Source of the DNA: Agathobacter sp.
GTDB taxonomy: Bacteria > Bacillota > Clostridia > Lachnospirales > Lachnospiraceae
DNA: 49,355 nucleotides
Direction: 5' to 3'
Assembly (NCBI GenBank): GCA_017481285.1
Contig: JAFUPI010000024.1
Coordinates: 1 to 49,355 of the forward strand
The position numbers and the translations under genes are program-made. Below, piece by piece: positions 35,496 through 43,169 of this stretch (positions are counted from its first letter, which is position 1; each line of letters begins with the position of its first letter). The notes beneath the pieces are model-generated. The model had not been told where the DNA came from. It worked only from the letters and a program-made list of their open reading frames with translations, and ran no database searches.

Positions 35496-36118
35496 AACCG
35501 ATTCCTACCTTTCTTATATTCAATACCATATTTTGAAGCATTCTTTAATATATGTTTCATTGCCATTGTACCATTGTTTTTCTTGTATCCTAATTCATAA
35601 TACTCCTGTGCAATCTGAGCATACTCAGCAAGAACCTTCTTATCAAAATCCTTCATCTTTACTAATATATATACAGATGCATCATTTCCCACTACTGTCA
35701 TCATATATATAGCATCATTATTACAAAAGGTTTTAAAGTCTTCTCCTGAAAAGGTTCCTGTACTTGGATGATTATGCATCATCATAAGCTGATTTTTCCT
35801 TGCATTCATCAACACTTTAAACGCTTCAACAGATTCTTTAATATCAACTGTACAGTCTTTTTTGCCTTTTATCTTCCAATAATCCCACGTATGAATATCA
35901 AGCAATATTCCTACTTCCATCAAATTTGTATGATATTCTTTATTTAATTTCTGTGCTTCTTTTAAAAGTTCTCTATGCAATGCTTGAATATATGTATTTT
36001 GCTCATTGCTAAAACCATATATATGCGTCTTGGGAACTTTCGAAATTGCCACATCTGTTATATCTATTGCACGATTCCGATTTTTCTGTGCCAACAACTC
36101 TCTGAAAATATTACTCAT
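35492..36118 (-). CDS. JAMM/RadC-like metalloprotease-motif protein
   Basis: 208 residues from the ATG at 36118. A longer frame would start with a TTG at 36166, but that TTG belongs to the -35 box of the promoter, and GAGGGGG lies 11 bases before the ATG at 36118. The JAMM residues are all visible: Glu68 (MEVGILLD), His115-x-His117 (MMHNHPST), Ser124 and Asp127 (FSGED). The family binds zinc and cuts isopeptide or peptide bonds; RadC proteins share the HNHP motif. The helical parts on both sides are not recognised. The low GC content and accessory neighbours suggest a transferred module. Confidence 0.75.
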   Translation of the reverse strand: MSNIFRELLAQKNRNRAIDITDVAISKVPKTHIYGFSNEQNTYIQALHRELLKEAQKLNKEYHTNLMEVGILLDIHTWDYWKIKGKKDCTVDIKESVEAFKVLMNARKNQLMMMHNHPSTGTFSGEDFKTFCNNDAIYMMTVVGNDASVYILVKMKDFDKKVLAEYAQIAQEYYELGYKKNNGTMAMKHILKNASKYGIEYKKGRNRL

Positions 36119-36137
36119 ACGTAAAATTCCCCCTCTT

Positions 36138-36166
36138 ATTATAGCCTTTTTTGCTATATTTGACAA
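36138..36166 (-). promoter_or_regulatory. sigma-A promoter of the JAMM gene pair
   Basis: On the minus strand TTGTCA (36161-36166), a 17-base spacer and TATAAT (36138-36143). The predicted start of transcription is only about a dozen bases before the ATG, so the leader is very short. Confidence 0.85.
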
Positions 36167-36325
36167 ATATTATGAATTAGCTTACTTGGATATTTCGGCT
36201 GAACCGCCACAAAATAAACGAGTGTTAATCTATGAAACCTTGAATCAGGTTAGTCATGTGTAGAAATTATAACTGTATAAGAATACTACCACCATCATTC
36301 TAAAAACACAAGGAAAAAATAAAAC

Positions 36326-36355
36326 AGCTAGACATTCGCAAATCAATGCCTAGCT
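36326..36355 (-). terminator. terminator after the zinc-ribbon gene
   Basis: AGCTAG and CTAGCT, extended by CATT/AATG across one mismatch, form a hairpin with an eight-base loop. A T-rich run follows on the minus strand. The rest of the 36167-36381 gap shows no convincing gene on the minus strand. Confidence 0.75.
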
Positions 36356-36381
36356 TTTAAAACATTTCACATCCTGATTAT

Positions 36382-36603
36382 CTATACTTCTATCTCGTTC
36401 TCATCAACAATAAATTTCTTACATTCTGAACAATGATACATAATAAGTCTTCCGCTTTGTGAAAGCGAAGTTAGTTTTATTACATTTTTATCCAAAAGCT
36501 GTTCCATAAAACTTCTATCTTCTTCCGGAATCCATTTTAAAGCAAATCTCTCCTGGTCCACCCATCCTCTTTGCATTCCATTCTCACAATATGGACAAAT
36601 CAT
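36382..36603 (-). CDS. small zinc-ribbon-like protein
   Basis: 73 residues from the ATG at 36603, which has AGGAGG nine bases upstream; a longer frame from 36639 lacks a site. It has CPYC (residues 3-6) and a second pair CSEC near the C-terminus, a four-Cys zinc-ribbon arrangement. The central part (WVDQERFALKWIPEED) recalls small Firmicute proteins annotated as DUF6487/PF20097 type. No partner is evident; it stands alone with its own terminator. Confidence 0.8.
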   Translation of the reverse strand: MICPYCENGMQRGWVDQERFALKWIPEEDRSFMEQLLDKNVIKLTSLSQSGRLIMYHCSECKKFIVDENEIEV

Positions 36604-36676
36604 AGTTAGAAACCTCCTAATTTTTGTATTCTCATTCATTATAAACCTATTTTTTATAATTTACAAACATATAACA

Positions 36677-36700
36677 AAGGACTGCCATAAGGCAGTCCTT
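36677..36700 (-). terminator. terminator after the XRE-membrane protein gene
   Basis: AAGGACTGCC and GGCAGTCCTT pair perfectly around ATAA. A T-rich stretch follows on the minus strand. Confidence 0.8.
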
Positions 36701-36766
36701 GCATTCATTCTATACTTAATTATATATATTGGAATTTGTGACTATAACAAACCGAAAGTTTCACCT

Positions 36767-37255
36767 CTATTTATTATCTGATACTCCTTCTTTTGTTGCT
36801 AATGCAATTAAGTTAAGTGTAAGGTTAAGTGTATTCGCAATAAACGCAACAGCAATCACTAATACCATTACAATAAAATCCCTAACTGTGTTCATTGGTA
36901 ACAATATAATAATAATAATTGTTAATACAGTTGTAAGTGCTAAAATACACATCATTATCTTTTTAAAAGTTTGGTAATTCTTTTCTACCCCTTTTAATGT
37001 AACTGTAATATTCTCTTCTGCTATCTTTGTAAATTCATCTCCAGAAGCTCGTTCGCCACCCAATATCTCATTAATACTTATGTTATAAATATCACTAAGC
37101 ATATTAAGACACTCAACAGGCGGCATATACTTGCCAGTTTCCCATCGAGAAATTGTTTTATTACTAACACCAAGCTTTTCGCCTAATTGTTCTTGTGTCA
37201 TTCCATTTTCATTTCGTAATTCTTTTAAAAATAAACCTATCTTTTTTGTGTCCAT
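36767..37255 (-). CDS. XRE-family regulator with membrane anchor
   Basis: 162 residues. An N-terminal helix-turn-helix (about 6-60; MTQEQLGEKLGVSNKTISRWETGKYMP in pieces TQEQLGEKL, NKTISRWE) is followed by a linker and two membrane segments (about 98-118 and 122-145). Regulators of this shape in Clostridia sit at the membrane and probably respond to membrane or drug stress. AGGAGGG lies eight bases upstream. A 20-base palindrome at 37298-37317 in its leader is a candidate autoregulation site. Confidence 0.9.
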   Translation of the reverse strand: MDTKKIGLFLKELRNENGMTQEQLGEKLGVSNKTISRWETGKYMPPVECLNMLSDIYNISINEILGGERASGDEFTKIAEENITVTLKGVEKNYQTFKKIMMCILALTTVLTIIIIILLPMNTVRDFIVMVLVIAVAFIANTLNLTLNLIALATKEGVSDNK

Positions 37256-37297
37256 TCACAAGACCCTCCTCTGTTTTAATGCGCCTATCGTATCACG

Positions 37298-37317
37298 AAA
37301 GACATACAATTGTCTTT
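37298..37317. promoter_or_regulatory. operator-like palindrome upstream of the XRE-membrane gene
   Basis: AAAGACA and TGTCTTT, perfect seven-base inverted arms with a six-base spacer, lie 43 bases before the ATG. An AAGACA / TACGAT pair at 18-base spacing overlaps it and could be the promoter. Confidence 0.5.
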
Positions 37318-37378
37318 ACCATAAACAGCGAATGGCCATAATAGCGATTAATATTCATACAAACCTCTTGAGCAAATT

Positions 37379-37410
37379 CAAGTTTTTCTAACTGTTCTAC
37401 ATATTGGAAT
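37379..37410. repeat. direct repeat, left copy, next to the VOC gene
   Basis: CAAGTTTTTCTAACTG and the following bases match the copy at 37859 over 31 bases with two differences. The copies are exactly 480 bases apart and bracket the VOC gene. Confidence 0.7.
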
Positions 37411-37412
37411 TG

Positions 37413-37838
37413 TTATTGCACTCCATTAAAATCTGTTTTGCTATCAAAAGGACGATTAAAAGAACCTATCTCTATTAAATTACCCTCAGGGTCTGCAATA
37501 TAACAAGTGCGTTGTCCCCAAGGTTCTGTTGTCGGTTCTAATATAGGACGAGCACCTTTTTCAATCGCCTTTTTATATTCCAAATCGACTTCTTCAAATG
37601 TATCAACATACAATGCAATTTCAAAATGACCATTGAATCCCTTTATATATTCATATTTTCTACTGGTCATTTTCTCAAAGTTTTTTCGTTCATAGAGCAT
37701 AAAAAGTGTTCCATCTTTGATTAAATATACATTTACGGCATTCTCTCCTTCAGTAATTTCAAAACCAAGAACATCTCTATAAAAACGAACCATTGTAGGC
37801 ATATCATCTACAAACAATCCAAAACCATCAAGTCTCAT
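37413..37838 (-). CDS. VOC/glyoxalase-fold protein
   Basis: 141 residues from the ATG at 37838 with GGAGG seven bases upstream; the longer frame from a GTG at 37853 runs through that site. The VOC fold shows in FVDDMPTMVRFYRDVLGF, the beta-strand HFEIALYVD and GQRTCYIADPEGNLIEIG at the end. The family includes glyoxalases, dioxygenases and antibiotic-binding resistance proteins, and the enzyme type cannot be assigned. It is flanked by 31-base direct repeats, unlike its neighbours. Confidence 0.88.
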   Translation of the reverse strand: MRLDGFGLFVDDMPTMVRFYRDVLGFEITEGENAVNVYLIKDGTLFMLYERKNFEKMTSRKYEYIKGFNGHFEIALYVDTFEEVDLEYKKAIEKGARPILEPTTEPWGQRTCYIADPEGNLIEIGSFNRPFDSKTDFNGVQ

Positions 37839-37858
37839 CTTTATTACCTCCACAAACC

Positions 37859-37889
37859 CAAGTTTTTCTAACTGTACTACATAATGGAA
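37859..37889. repeat. direct repeat, right copy, next to the VOC gene
   Basis: Second copy of the repeat described at 37379, in the same orientation, ending 21 to 51 bases upstream of the VOC start codon. Confidence 0.7.
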
Positions 37890-37955
37890 ATTAATTCTAC
37901 CTATTCATTTTCCAATGAGTCCATTTTGCACTATTAGGTATGTCAACATATGTCC

Positions 37956-38159
37956 TTACAGCATTTCCACTTCATCAATGTTTTCAATTCGGAAAAGTCT
38001 TGTAATAGTCCCCTTCTTTTTATCCTCATAGCGAATCTTAATCCATTCATCATCTGTATCTAGCACCTGACACTGAATCCATGAATCCACCAATTCAATT
38101 TCTTCGTCAGGCTTAATTCTGCACTCTTTTCCAACTAATTCATTAATCAACTTTGAAAT
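37956..38159 (-). CDS. small conserved-looking protein at the end of the ABC operon, start uncertain
   Basis: About 67 residues if it begins at the ATT codon at 38159, which has AAGGAG eight bases upstream. A TTG at 38150 is another choice, and a longer frame beginning at a TTG at 38213 overlaps the permease. An ATG at 38164 directly after AAGGAG is out of frame and stops after five codons. The protein reads as one small beta domain (LVGKECRIK, WIQCQVLDTDDEWIKIRY, GTITRLFRIENID), like small SH3-type proteins encoded in Clostridia. Its function is unknown. Confidence 0.65.
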   Translation of the reverse strand: MSKLINELVGKECRIKPDEEIELVDSWIQCQVLDTDDEWIKIRYEDKKKGTITRLFRIENIDEVEML

Positions 38160-38184
38160 GACATTTTCTCCTTTTCCCTCCTGA

Positions 38185-39363
38185 TTATGTATACATAATT
38201 CTCTCGCTACCAAACATCTTAGTAAGCACTACTACAAATATACCAGAATATAACGTATTTGCTACACAAGTGATAATCACAGGGAGCATCTGGTAATCCA
38301 TAGAGAATACACCACTGATACACTGCACGGAATTATAAATTGGAATCAGATACCAATACAATTCTTCAGGCATGCCACTGCTCATCATATTTGTAACACC
38401 TACAAGAGATACTATAATCATAAGTGGGCTGGCCATGGTACTTGCTTCTTTTACGGATTTTGCATAAGCAGAAATAATCGAAATCATTCCGACAATCAGT
38501 AAAGTAGTTGTAATAATTACGAGCAGGAGTACTGCATAATCTGCAACTGAATAACCAAATTTAACATTTTCTAATCCCGAACCACCCATTAAATTTGGAA
38601 GTGAGAGCATAATCCCTATAAAACTAGAAAGACCACTTAATAAACCAAATGTACTAAGACTGATCATCTTGCCAAGAGCCAAATCTCTACGTTTCATTGG
38701 CGTAACCAAAAGTGTCGCTATCGTGCCACGTTCTTTCTCGCCTGCAATGGATTCTGCCGATACAGAAAGACATCCACTAAACAACATCATAAGAATTAAC
38801 ATTGGCATCATCATGGAAATGACCATCGCGGAAATATCCTCTTCGGTCGCCAAATCATACTCTTTTTCGCCCTGACAAATATCAAATTTATTTGCTATGG
38901 ACTGCTCAAAACTATTTAAGACCTCTCTCATAATGCTATAGGCACCGCTAGATTCGGTATTTGCTGAATTGTAATAAATCTCCACATTTGGTGCAGGTGT
39001 GGTTGCAGTCATCACATCATAAGCAAGCATTTCTGCATCAAAATTCTCTGGGAATACTACCAGAATATCTGCTTCATCTTCGCGAATCGCATCTTTTACT
39101 GCATCTGCGTCAGCCTCCTGAATCTTTGAGATATTCACTTCCTCTACTTCTTCTAAGAAAGCCAAACTCTGTGGCATATTTACCACATTAATTTCGTACA
39201 CATAATTCTCATCTGGTTCATACATTTGAGACATTCCGTCTCCCATAAAGCTATACAATGCATAAATGAGTAAACCTGGCATAAGCGCTGTAAATACCAT
39301 TCTCTTGTCGCCGAAGAAACGGGCAAATTCTTTTTTTATAATTGTAAATAAATCGCTCTTCAT
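38185..39363 (-). CDS. ABC-2 type permease (NatB-like)
   Basis: 392 residues. One N-terminal membrane segment (about 23-40), a large outside domain (about 45-175), then five or six membrane segments. ESIAGEKERGTIATLLVTPMKRRDLALGK in the loop (short pieces GEKERGTI, LLVTPMKRRD) is the ABC-2 signature that contacts the ATPase. The start overlaps the ATPase gene's stop by one base. Such NatAB-like exporters extrude Na+ or peptides, or confer resistance. Confidence 0.93.
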   Translation of the reverse strand: MKSDLFTIIKKEFARFFGDKRMVFTALMPGLLIYALYSFMGDGMSQMYEPDENYVYEINVVNMPQSLAFLEEVEEVNISKIQEADADAVKDAIREDEADILVVFPENFDAEMLAYDVMTATTPAPNVEIYYNSANTESSGAYSIMREVLNSFEQSIANKFDICQGEKEYDLATEEDISAMVISMMMPMLILMMLFSGCLSVSAESIAGEKERGTIATLLVTPMKRRDLALGKMISLSTFGLLSGLSSFIGIMLSLPNLMGGSGLENVKFGYSVADYAVLLLVIITTTLLIVGMISIISAYAKSVKEASTMASPLMIIVSLVGVTNMMSSGMPEELYWYLIPIYNSVQCISGVFSMDYQMLPVIITCVANTLYSGIFVVVLTKMFGSERIMYT

Positions 39364-40139
39364 TATTTTGCCTCCATTTCTGAACAGATTTCGAAGAATA
39401 CATCTTCCAAATCTCTATCTTTTGTTAATTTTTCTACGGAATCACAGAGTACCATTTTACCATCCATTACGATACCAACTCTGTCACAAAGCTTTTCTAC
39501 CAGACTAAAAATATGGGTAGACAATAAAATCGTTTTGCCCTGTTCTTTTAATTCCTGCAAGAAATCCGTTACCACTCTGGCGGTAAGAACATCCAGACCG
39601 TTGGTTGGTTCGTCGAAAATAATAATATCTGGATCGTGCACCAAGGAAATTACCAGAGAGGTCTTCTGTTTCATACCGGTAGACATATTTGCCACCTTTA
39701 CCTCTGCAAATTCATCAATACCAAAGCGTTCAAACATCGCTTTCTTTCTCGCATCTCTCACTTCTGGAGCAACTCCGTGAAGCTCCGAGAAGAAATTAAA
39801 TAAATAGTTTGGTGTAAAGAAATCCTCTAGTTTCAATTCGCTTGTTAAAAATCCGATTTTACCACGCACCTCTTCTGGATTCGAAACCACACTAGCTCCA
39901 TCAATCCATGCATCTCCGCTGTCTGGCTTAATAAGGGTAGACAACATACGAAGTGTAGTGGTTTTTCCTGCACCATTTGGTCCCAAAATTCCGAAGATTT
40001 CACCACGATAGGCTTCGAAATCCAAACCATCTACGGCAACCTTCACCTTATCCTTTGTTTTTTGAATATTCTGTTGTTTCTTTGAAAGCTTGAAGGTCTT
40101 ACGAAGACCTGTTGCTTTTACGATTACGTTCTGTTCCAT
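39363..40139 (-). CDS. ABC transporter ATPase (NatA-like)
   Basis: 258 residues. Walker A is GPNGAGKTT, the signature is MSTGMKQK and Walker B is IIIFDEPTNGLD, with switch His in LLSTHIF. The wide membrane-facing region fits ABC-2 exporters. It follows the DUF3169 gene by 11 bases and is coupled to the permease. Confidence 0.95.
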   Translation of the reverse strand: MEQNVIVKATGLRKTFKLSKKQQNIQKTKDKVKVAVDGLDFEAYRGEIFGILGPNGAGKTTTLRMLSTLIKPDSGDAWIDGASVVSNPEEVRGKIGFLTSELKLEDFFTPNYLFNFFSELHGVAPEVRDARKKAMFERFGIDEFAEVKVANMSTGMKQKTSLVISLVHDPDIIIFDEPTNGLDVLTARVVTDFLQELKEQGKTILLSTHIFSLVEKLCDRVGIVMDGKMVLCDSVEKLTKDRDLEDVFFEICSEMEAK

Positions 40140-40150
40140 TTTGTACTCCT

Positions 40151-40933
40151 TTATTTCTTGTGTTGTAATTTATATGCTGTTAATGCGTATGTAGTAGTCA
40201 TGGCAATCATAATGATAGAAACTAAAATTACTGCCAATACACCTGTGTGAAAACTCAACATCCCAATAAATGCAACTGCCCACATGACTGTACATAAGCT
40301 GATTGCAATACGATATGCACTATATGCAGATTCATAAATCAATGATTTCTCTGCCTCATCGCAACTCTCTAAATAATCTTTTGCGAATTTCTTATCAAAC
40401 ACATTCCCTTTCTTTTCAGGATTCATTTGTTTATCCAATGCAATCGTTTTACTTTGCATCACCACATTGCATGTAGAAGCTGCTATCATAAGCATAATCG
40501 GAACAATACTAAGCAAAGCCTGCTCCAGAGTTGGATTTTTTTCTGCCATCCCACATGCGTACTCAGATACACCAAAGAACAGAAAATTCAAACCACTTAA
40601 TACGCTTACTACCACAGAAATTCTTCCCATTTGTTCTTCTGCAATTTCATATGTTTCGTCATCATATCCTGCATCTACCATTGCTTTCGCTTTCTTATAT
40701 TTTACAAAGCAATATACATATCCCACTACTGTTACAATCACTGAAAAAATTAACACAGGTATTGTAACCATATCTTTTCCACTTGCAATAATTTCTAAGA
40801 GCCTATCTACCCAGTGTGGATTTGCTGAAAGCAATGAGCCTCCGAAAGTTCCTGCCAAAAATGCGACAATTACTATAAGCAACCATTTTATAAATGCTTT
40901 TTTCTCTTCTTTTTTGTTTACTTCTTTATTCAT
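40151..40933 (-). CDS. DUF3169-like membrane protein
   Basis: 260 residues with about six membrane segments. It has charged loops (YKKAKAMVDAGYDDETYEIAEEQ in pieces KKAKAMVDAG, DDETYEIAEEQ) and a characteristic CDEAEKSLIYESAYSAYR near the last third. This matches my memory of DUF3169 proteins, which are encoded with an XRE regulator as here. The start overlaps the regulator gene by eight bases. Its role is probably part of the sensing or export system. Confidence 0.85.
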   Translation of the reverse strand: MNKEVNKKEEKKAFIKWLLIVIVAFLAGTFGGSLLSANPHWVDRLLEIIASGKDMVTIPVLIFSVIVTVVGYVYCFVKYKKAKAMVDAGYDDETYEIAEEQMGRISVVVSVLSGLNFLFFGVSEYACGMAEKNPTLEQALLSIVPIMLMIAASTCNVVMQSKTIALDKQMNPEKKGNVFDKKFAKDYLESCDEAEKSLIYESAYSAYRIAISLCTVMWAVAFIGMLSFHTGVLAVILVSIIMIAMTTTYALTAYKLQHKK

Positions 40934-41141
40934 CTGTACCGTCCTCCTCGTACTCGAATATTTCCTCTACGGTTGCACCGCATACCTTAGCAATCTTTAG
41001 TGCCAAAGTAACCGACGGCGAATAATCGCCTCGCTCAATCTGGCTGATGGTCTGACGGCTGGTTCCAACCAACGCTCCCATCTCCTGTTGATTCACATTC
41101 AGCTTGGCTCGATATTCCTTCAAATGATTGTGTAGTGGCAT
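40926..41141 (-). CDS. small XRE-family repressor of the ABC operon
   Basis: 71 residues from the ATG at 41141, which has AGAGGGG six bases upstream; the GTG at 41150 is part of that upstream site. The helix-turn-helix fills most of the protein (YRAKLNVNQQEMGALVG, TSRQTISQIERGDYSP in pieces), followed by an acidic end (FEYEEDG). It is like the small YozG/SinR-type regulators commonly found with DUF3169 genes. The three matching palindromes at 41732-41803 are its likely binding sites. Confidence 0.93.
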   Translation of the reverse strand: MPLHNHLKEYRAKLNVNQQEMGALVGTSRQTISQIERGDYSPSVTLALKIAKVCGATVEEIFEYEEDGTDE

Positions 41142-41142
41142 T

Positions 41143-41712
41143 TTATTCACCCCTCTTTACTAATTTCGTCACTTCTGCGTTAAAAAGTCCATTAAAAATC
41201 ATCGCCCACATGAAAATCATTGGAATCCCTAATGCCCAATTATCCATAGAATAGGTGAATGATAAACCCAGCAATGCACCTGTGATTATTCCAGTGATAT
41301 TGAAGCTTTTCTTTTGCTTATCTAGTACATAGACCTCCTCATTCCAGATAACGACTTCTGCCATTCCAAGCTCGATATTTTCTTTCAAATTTGCTCGAAT
41401 CGAATTTTCAAAGGAGTCTCTCCATTCTTTTTCTGTAGCCCAATAAACTTCTACTAGCTTGTAGGCATAGGATTGTTCCTTTGTTTTGCCATCTTCTTTC
41501 AAAGACTCCTCCCAATTCACTCGCTCAAATAGATAATAACAGACTATCTCTTTCTTCTCCTGCGTCGCAAATACTTTTCCTTTGTTTTGTAACACAGTAA
41601 GAACCTTCTCCTGTAACTGGGCATCTTCAAAAATCTTCTTCGCTTTCCGTTTACCTACTTCCGCGAACGTGTATGCATCTTCTATCTCTAATACTTCCTT
41701 TATCTTACCCAT
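41143..41712 (-). CDS. membrane protein of the ABC operon, first gene
   Basis: 189 residues. A helical, charged soluble part (1-135) is followed by two membrane segments (about 138-155 and 160-178) and a short basic tail. I recognise no family. It is the first gene of the operon behind the triple-operator promoter, with the XRE regulator immediately after (one base between stop and ATG). It could be a sensor or accessory subunit of the exporter. Confidence 0.8.
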   Translation of the reverse strand: MGKIKEVLEIEDAYTFAEVGKRKAKKIFEDAQLQEKVLTVLQNKGKVFATQEKKEIVCYYLFERVNWEESLKEDGKTKEQSYAYKLVEVYWATEKEWRDSFENSIRANLKENIELGMAEVVIWNEEVYVLDKQKKSFNITGIITGALLGLSFTYSMDNWALGIPMIFMWAMIFNGLFNAEVTKLVKRGE

Positions 41713-41731
41713 TCAGACCTCCAAACTTAAT

Positions 41732-41803
41732 TGACAAGTTTCTTTTTCATTTTAACAACTTTTCTTGTCAAATACACTATAACAATGACAAGGAAAGTTG
41801 TCA
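41732..41803. promoter_or_regulatory. three operator-like palindromes before the ABC operon
   Basis: Three 18-base sites share the form TGACAA-N6-TTGTCA: 41786-41803 is perfect, 41753-41770 (TAACAA-N6-TTGTCA) has one change, and 41732-41749 (TGACAA-N6-TTTTCA) has one change. Centres are 33 and 21 bases apart, close to three and two DNA turns. The rightmost site covers the -35 to spacer region of the promoter. Confidence 0.75.
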
Positions 41804-41804
41804 A
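41776..41804 (-). promoter_or_regulatory. sigma-A promoter of the ABC operon
   Basis: On the minus strand TTGACA (41799-41804), a 17-base spacer and TATAGT (41776-41781). The leader to the first ATG is about 60 bases. Confidence 0.9.
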
Positions 41805-41845
41805 TAGCTTTTTAACATTTTAAGGTTATGTTAAGATTCAAACAC

Positions 41846-41877
41846 AAAAAAAGCTGCCGCATACGCGACAGCTTTTT
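41846..41877 (-). terminator. terminator after metY
   Basis: On the minus strand AAAAAGCTGTCGC pairs with GCGGCAGCTTTTT around a four-base loop, followed by a T-tract. It ends the envelope operon that runs from 48464. Confidence 0.92.
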
Positions 41878-41890
41878 ATCCATTTATATT

Positions 41891-43168
41891 CTATTTACAT
41901 GCCTCAAGTGCCTGTGCTACATCCGCCAAAATATCATCTACATTTTCGATACCTACAGAGAGACGGATCAGGTCTGGGCCTACACCTGCTGCTACCAATT
42001 CTTCGTCATTCATCTGACGGTGTGTTGCAGATGCTGGGTGAAGTACACAGGTATGTGCGTCAGCTACATGTGTTGCAATCATAGCTACTTTAAGTTCTTT
42101 CATGAACTTCTCAGCTGCTGCACGTCCGCCTTTTACACCGAAGGAAATAACACCGCATGTGCCGTTTGGCATATATTTCTGTGCTCTTTCATAGTATTTG
42201 TTTCCTGGAAGTCCTGGGTAGTTTACCCATGTTACACATTCGTGTGCTTCAAGGAATTCCGCAACCTTCTGTGCGTTTTCACAATGACGTGGCATACGTA
42301 CATGAAGGGATTCTAAACCAAGATTAAGTAAGTAAGCATTCATTGGAGCCTGAATTGCACCAAGGTCACGCATAAGCTGTGCTGTTGCTTTTGTGATGAA
42401 AGCACCTTCCAAACCGAATTTTTCTGCATAGGTTACGCCATGATAAGAATCATCTGGAGTTGTAAGTCCTGGGAATTTGTCTGCATGTGCAAACCAGTCA
42501 AACTTGCCAGAATCTACGATAACGCCACCAACCGTTGCATCATGTCCATCCATATATTTGGTTGTAGAATGGATTACGATGTCTGCGCCCCATTCGATTG
42601 GGCGGCAGTTAATTGGTGTTGCAAATGTATTATCTACGATAAGTGGAACGCCATGTGCATGTGCTGCGTTCGCAAAACGTTCAATGTCAAATACGATAAG
42701 TGCTGGGTTTGCGATAGTTTCACCGAATACAGCCTTGGTATTTTCCTGGAATGCTGCTTCCAATTCTTCATCTGAACAGTCAGGATCTACGAATGTAAAT
42801 TCGATACCCATACGTTTCATCGTTACTGCGAAAAGATTGTAGGTTCCACCATAAATGGTTGAAGAACATACGACATGGTCTCCATTTCCACAGATATTGA
42901 AGATAGAGAAAAAGCTGGCTGCCTGTCCGGAAGAAGTAAGCATAGCTGCACTACCACCTTCTAAGGCACAGATTTTAGCTGCTACATAGTCGTTGGTTGG
43001 GTTCTGAAGACGAGAATAGAAATATCCACTTGCTTCAAGGTCAAATAATTTGCCCATGTCTTCACTGGTATCATATTTAAATGTTGTACTCTGTACAATT
43101 GGAATCATACGGGATTCACCGTTTTTTGGTTCGTATCCAGCCTGGATACACATGGTTTCTCTTTTCAT
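41891..43168 (-). CDS. metY: O-acetylhomoserine sulfhydrylase (MetY), PLP enzyme
   Basis: 425 residues of the Cys/Met metabolism PLP family. YSRLQNPTND, the SSGQAA phosphate-binding loop, DNTFATP and PLP Lys204 in HSTTKYMDGH are all present. The length and the inserted region after HGV... favour MetY (making homocysteine or methionine from O-acetylhomoserine plus sulfide or thiol) over MetB, which is about 380 residues. The AAGGAG ribosome site lies within the end of the glycosyltransferase gene, whose stop is one base before this ATG, so it is made with the envelope genes upstream. Confidence 0.9.
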   Translation of the reverse strand: MKRETMCIQAGYEPKNGESRMIPIVQSTTFKYDTSEDMGKLFDLEASGYFYSRLQNPTNDYVAAKICALEGGSAAMLTSSGQAASFFSIFNICGNGDHVVCSSTIYGGTYNLFAVTMKRMGIEFTFVDPDCSDEELEAAFQENTKAVFGETIANPALIVFDIERFANAAHAHGVPLIVDNTFATPINCRPIEWGADIVIHSTTKYMDGHDATVGGVIVDSGKFDWFAHADKFPGLTTPDDSYHGVTYAEKFGLEGAFITKATAQLMRDLGAIQAPMNAYLLNLGLESLHVRMPRHCENAQKVAEFLEAHECVTWVNYPGLPGNKYYERAQKYMPNGTCGVISFGVKGGRAAAEKFMKELKVAMIATHVADAHTCVLHPASATHRQMNDEELVAAGVGPDLIRLSVGIENVDDILADVAQALEACK

Positions 43169-43169
43169 T

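Noticed and set aside
36119..36166. TTG start at 36166 for the JAMM protein
   Set aside because: These bases form the -35 and -10 boxes of a good promoter, and the ATG at 36118 has a ribosome site.
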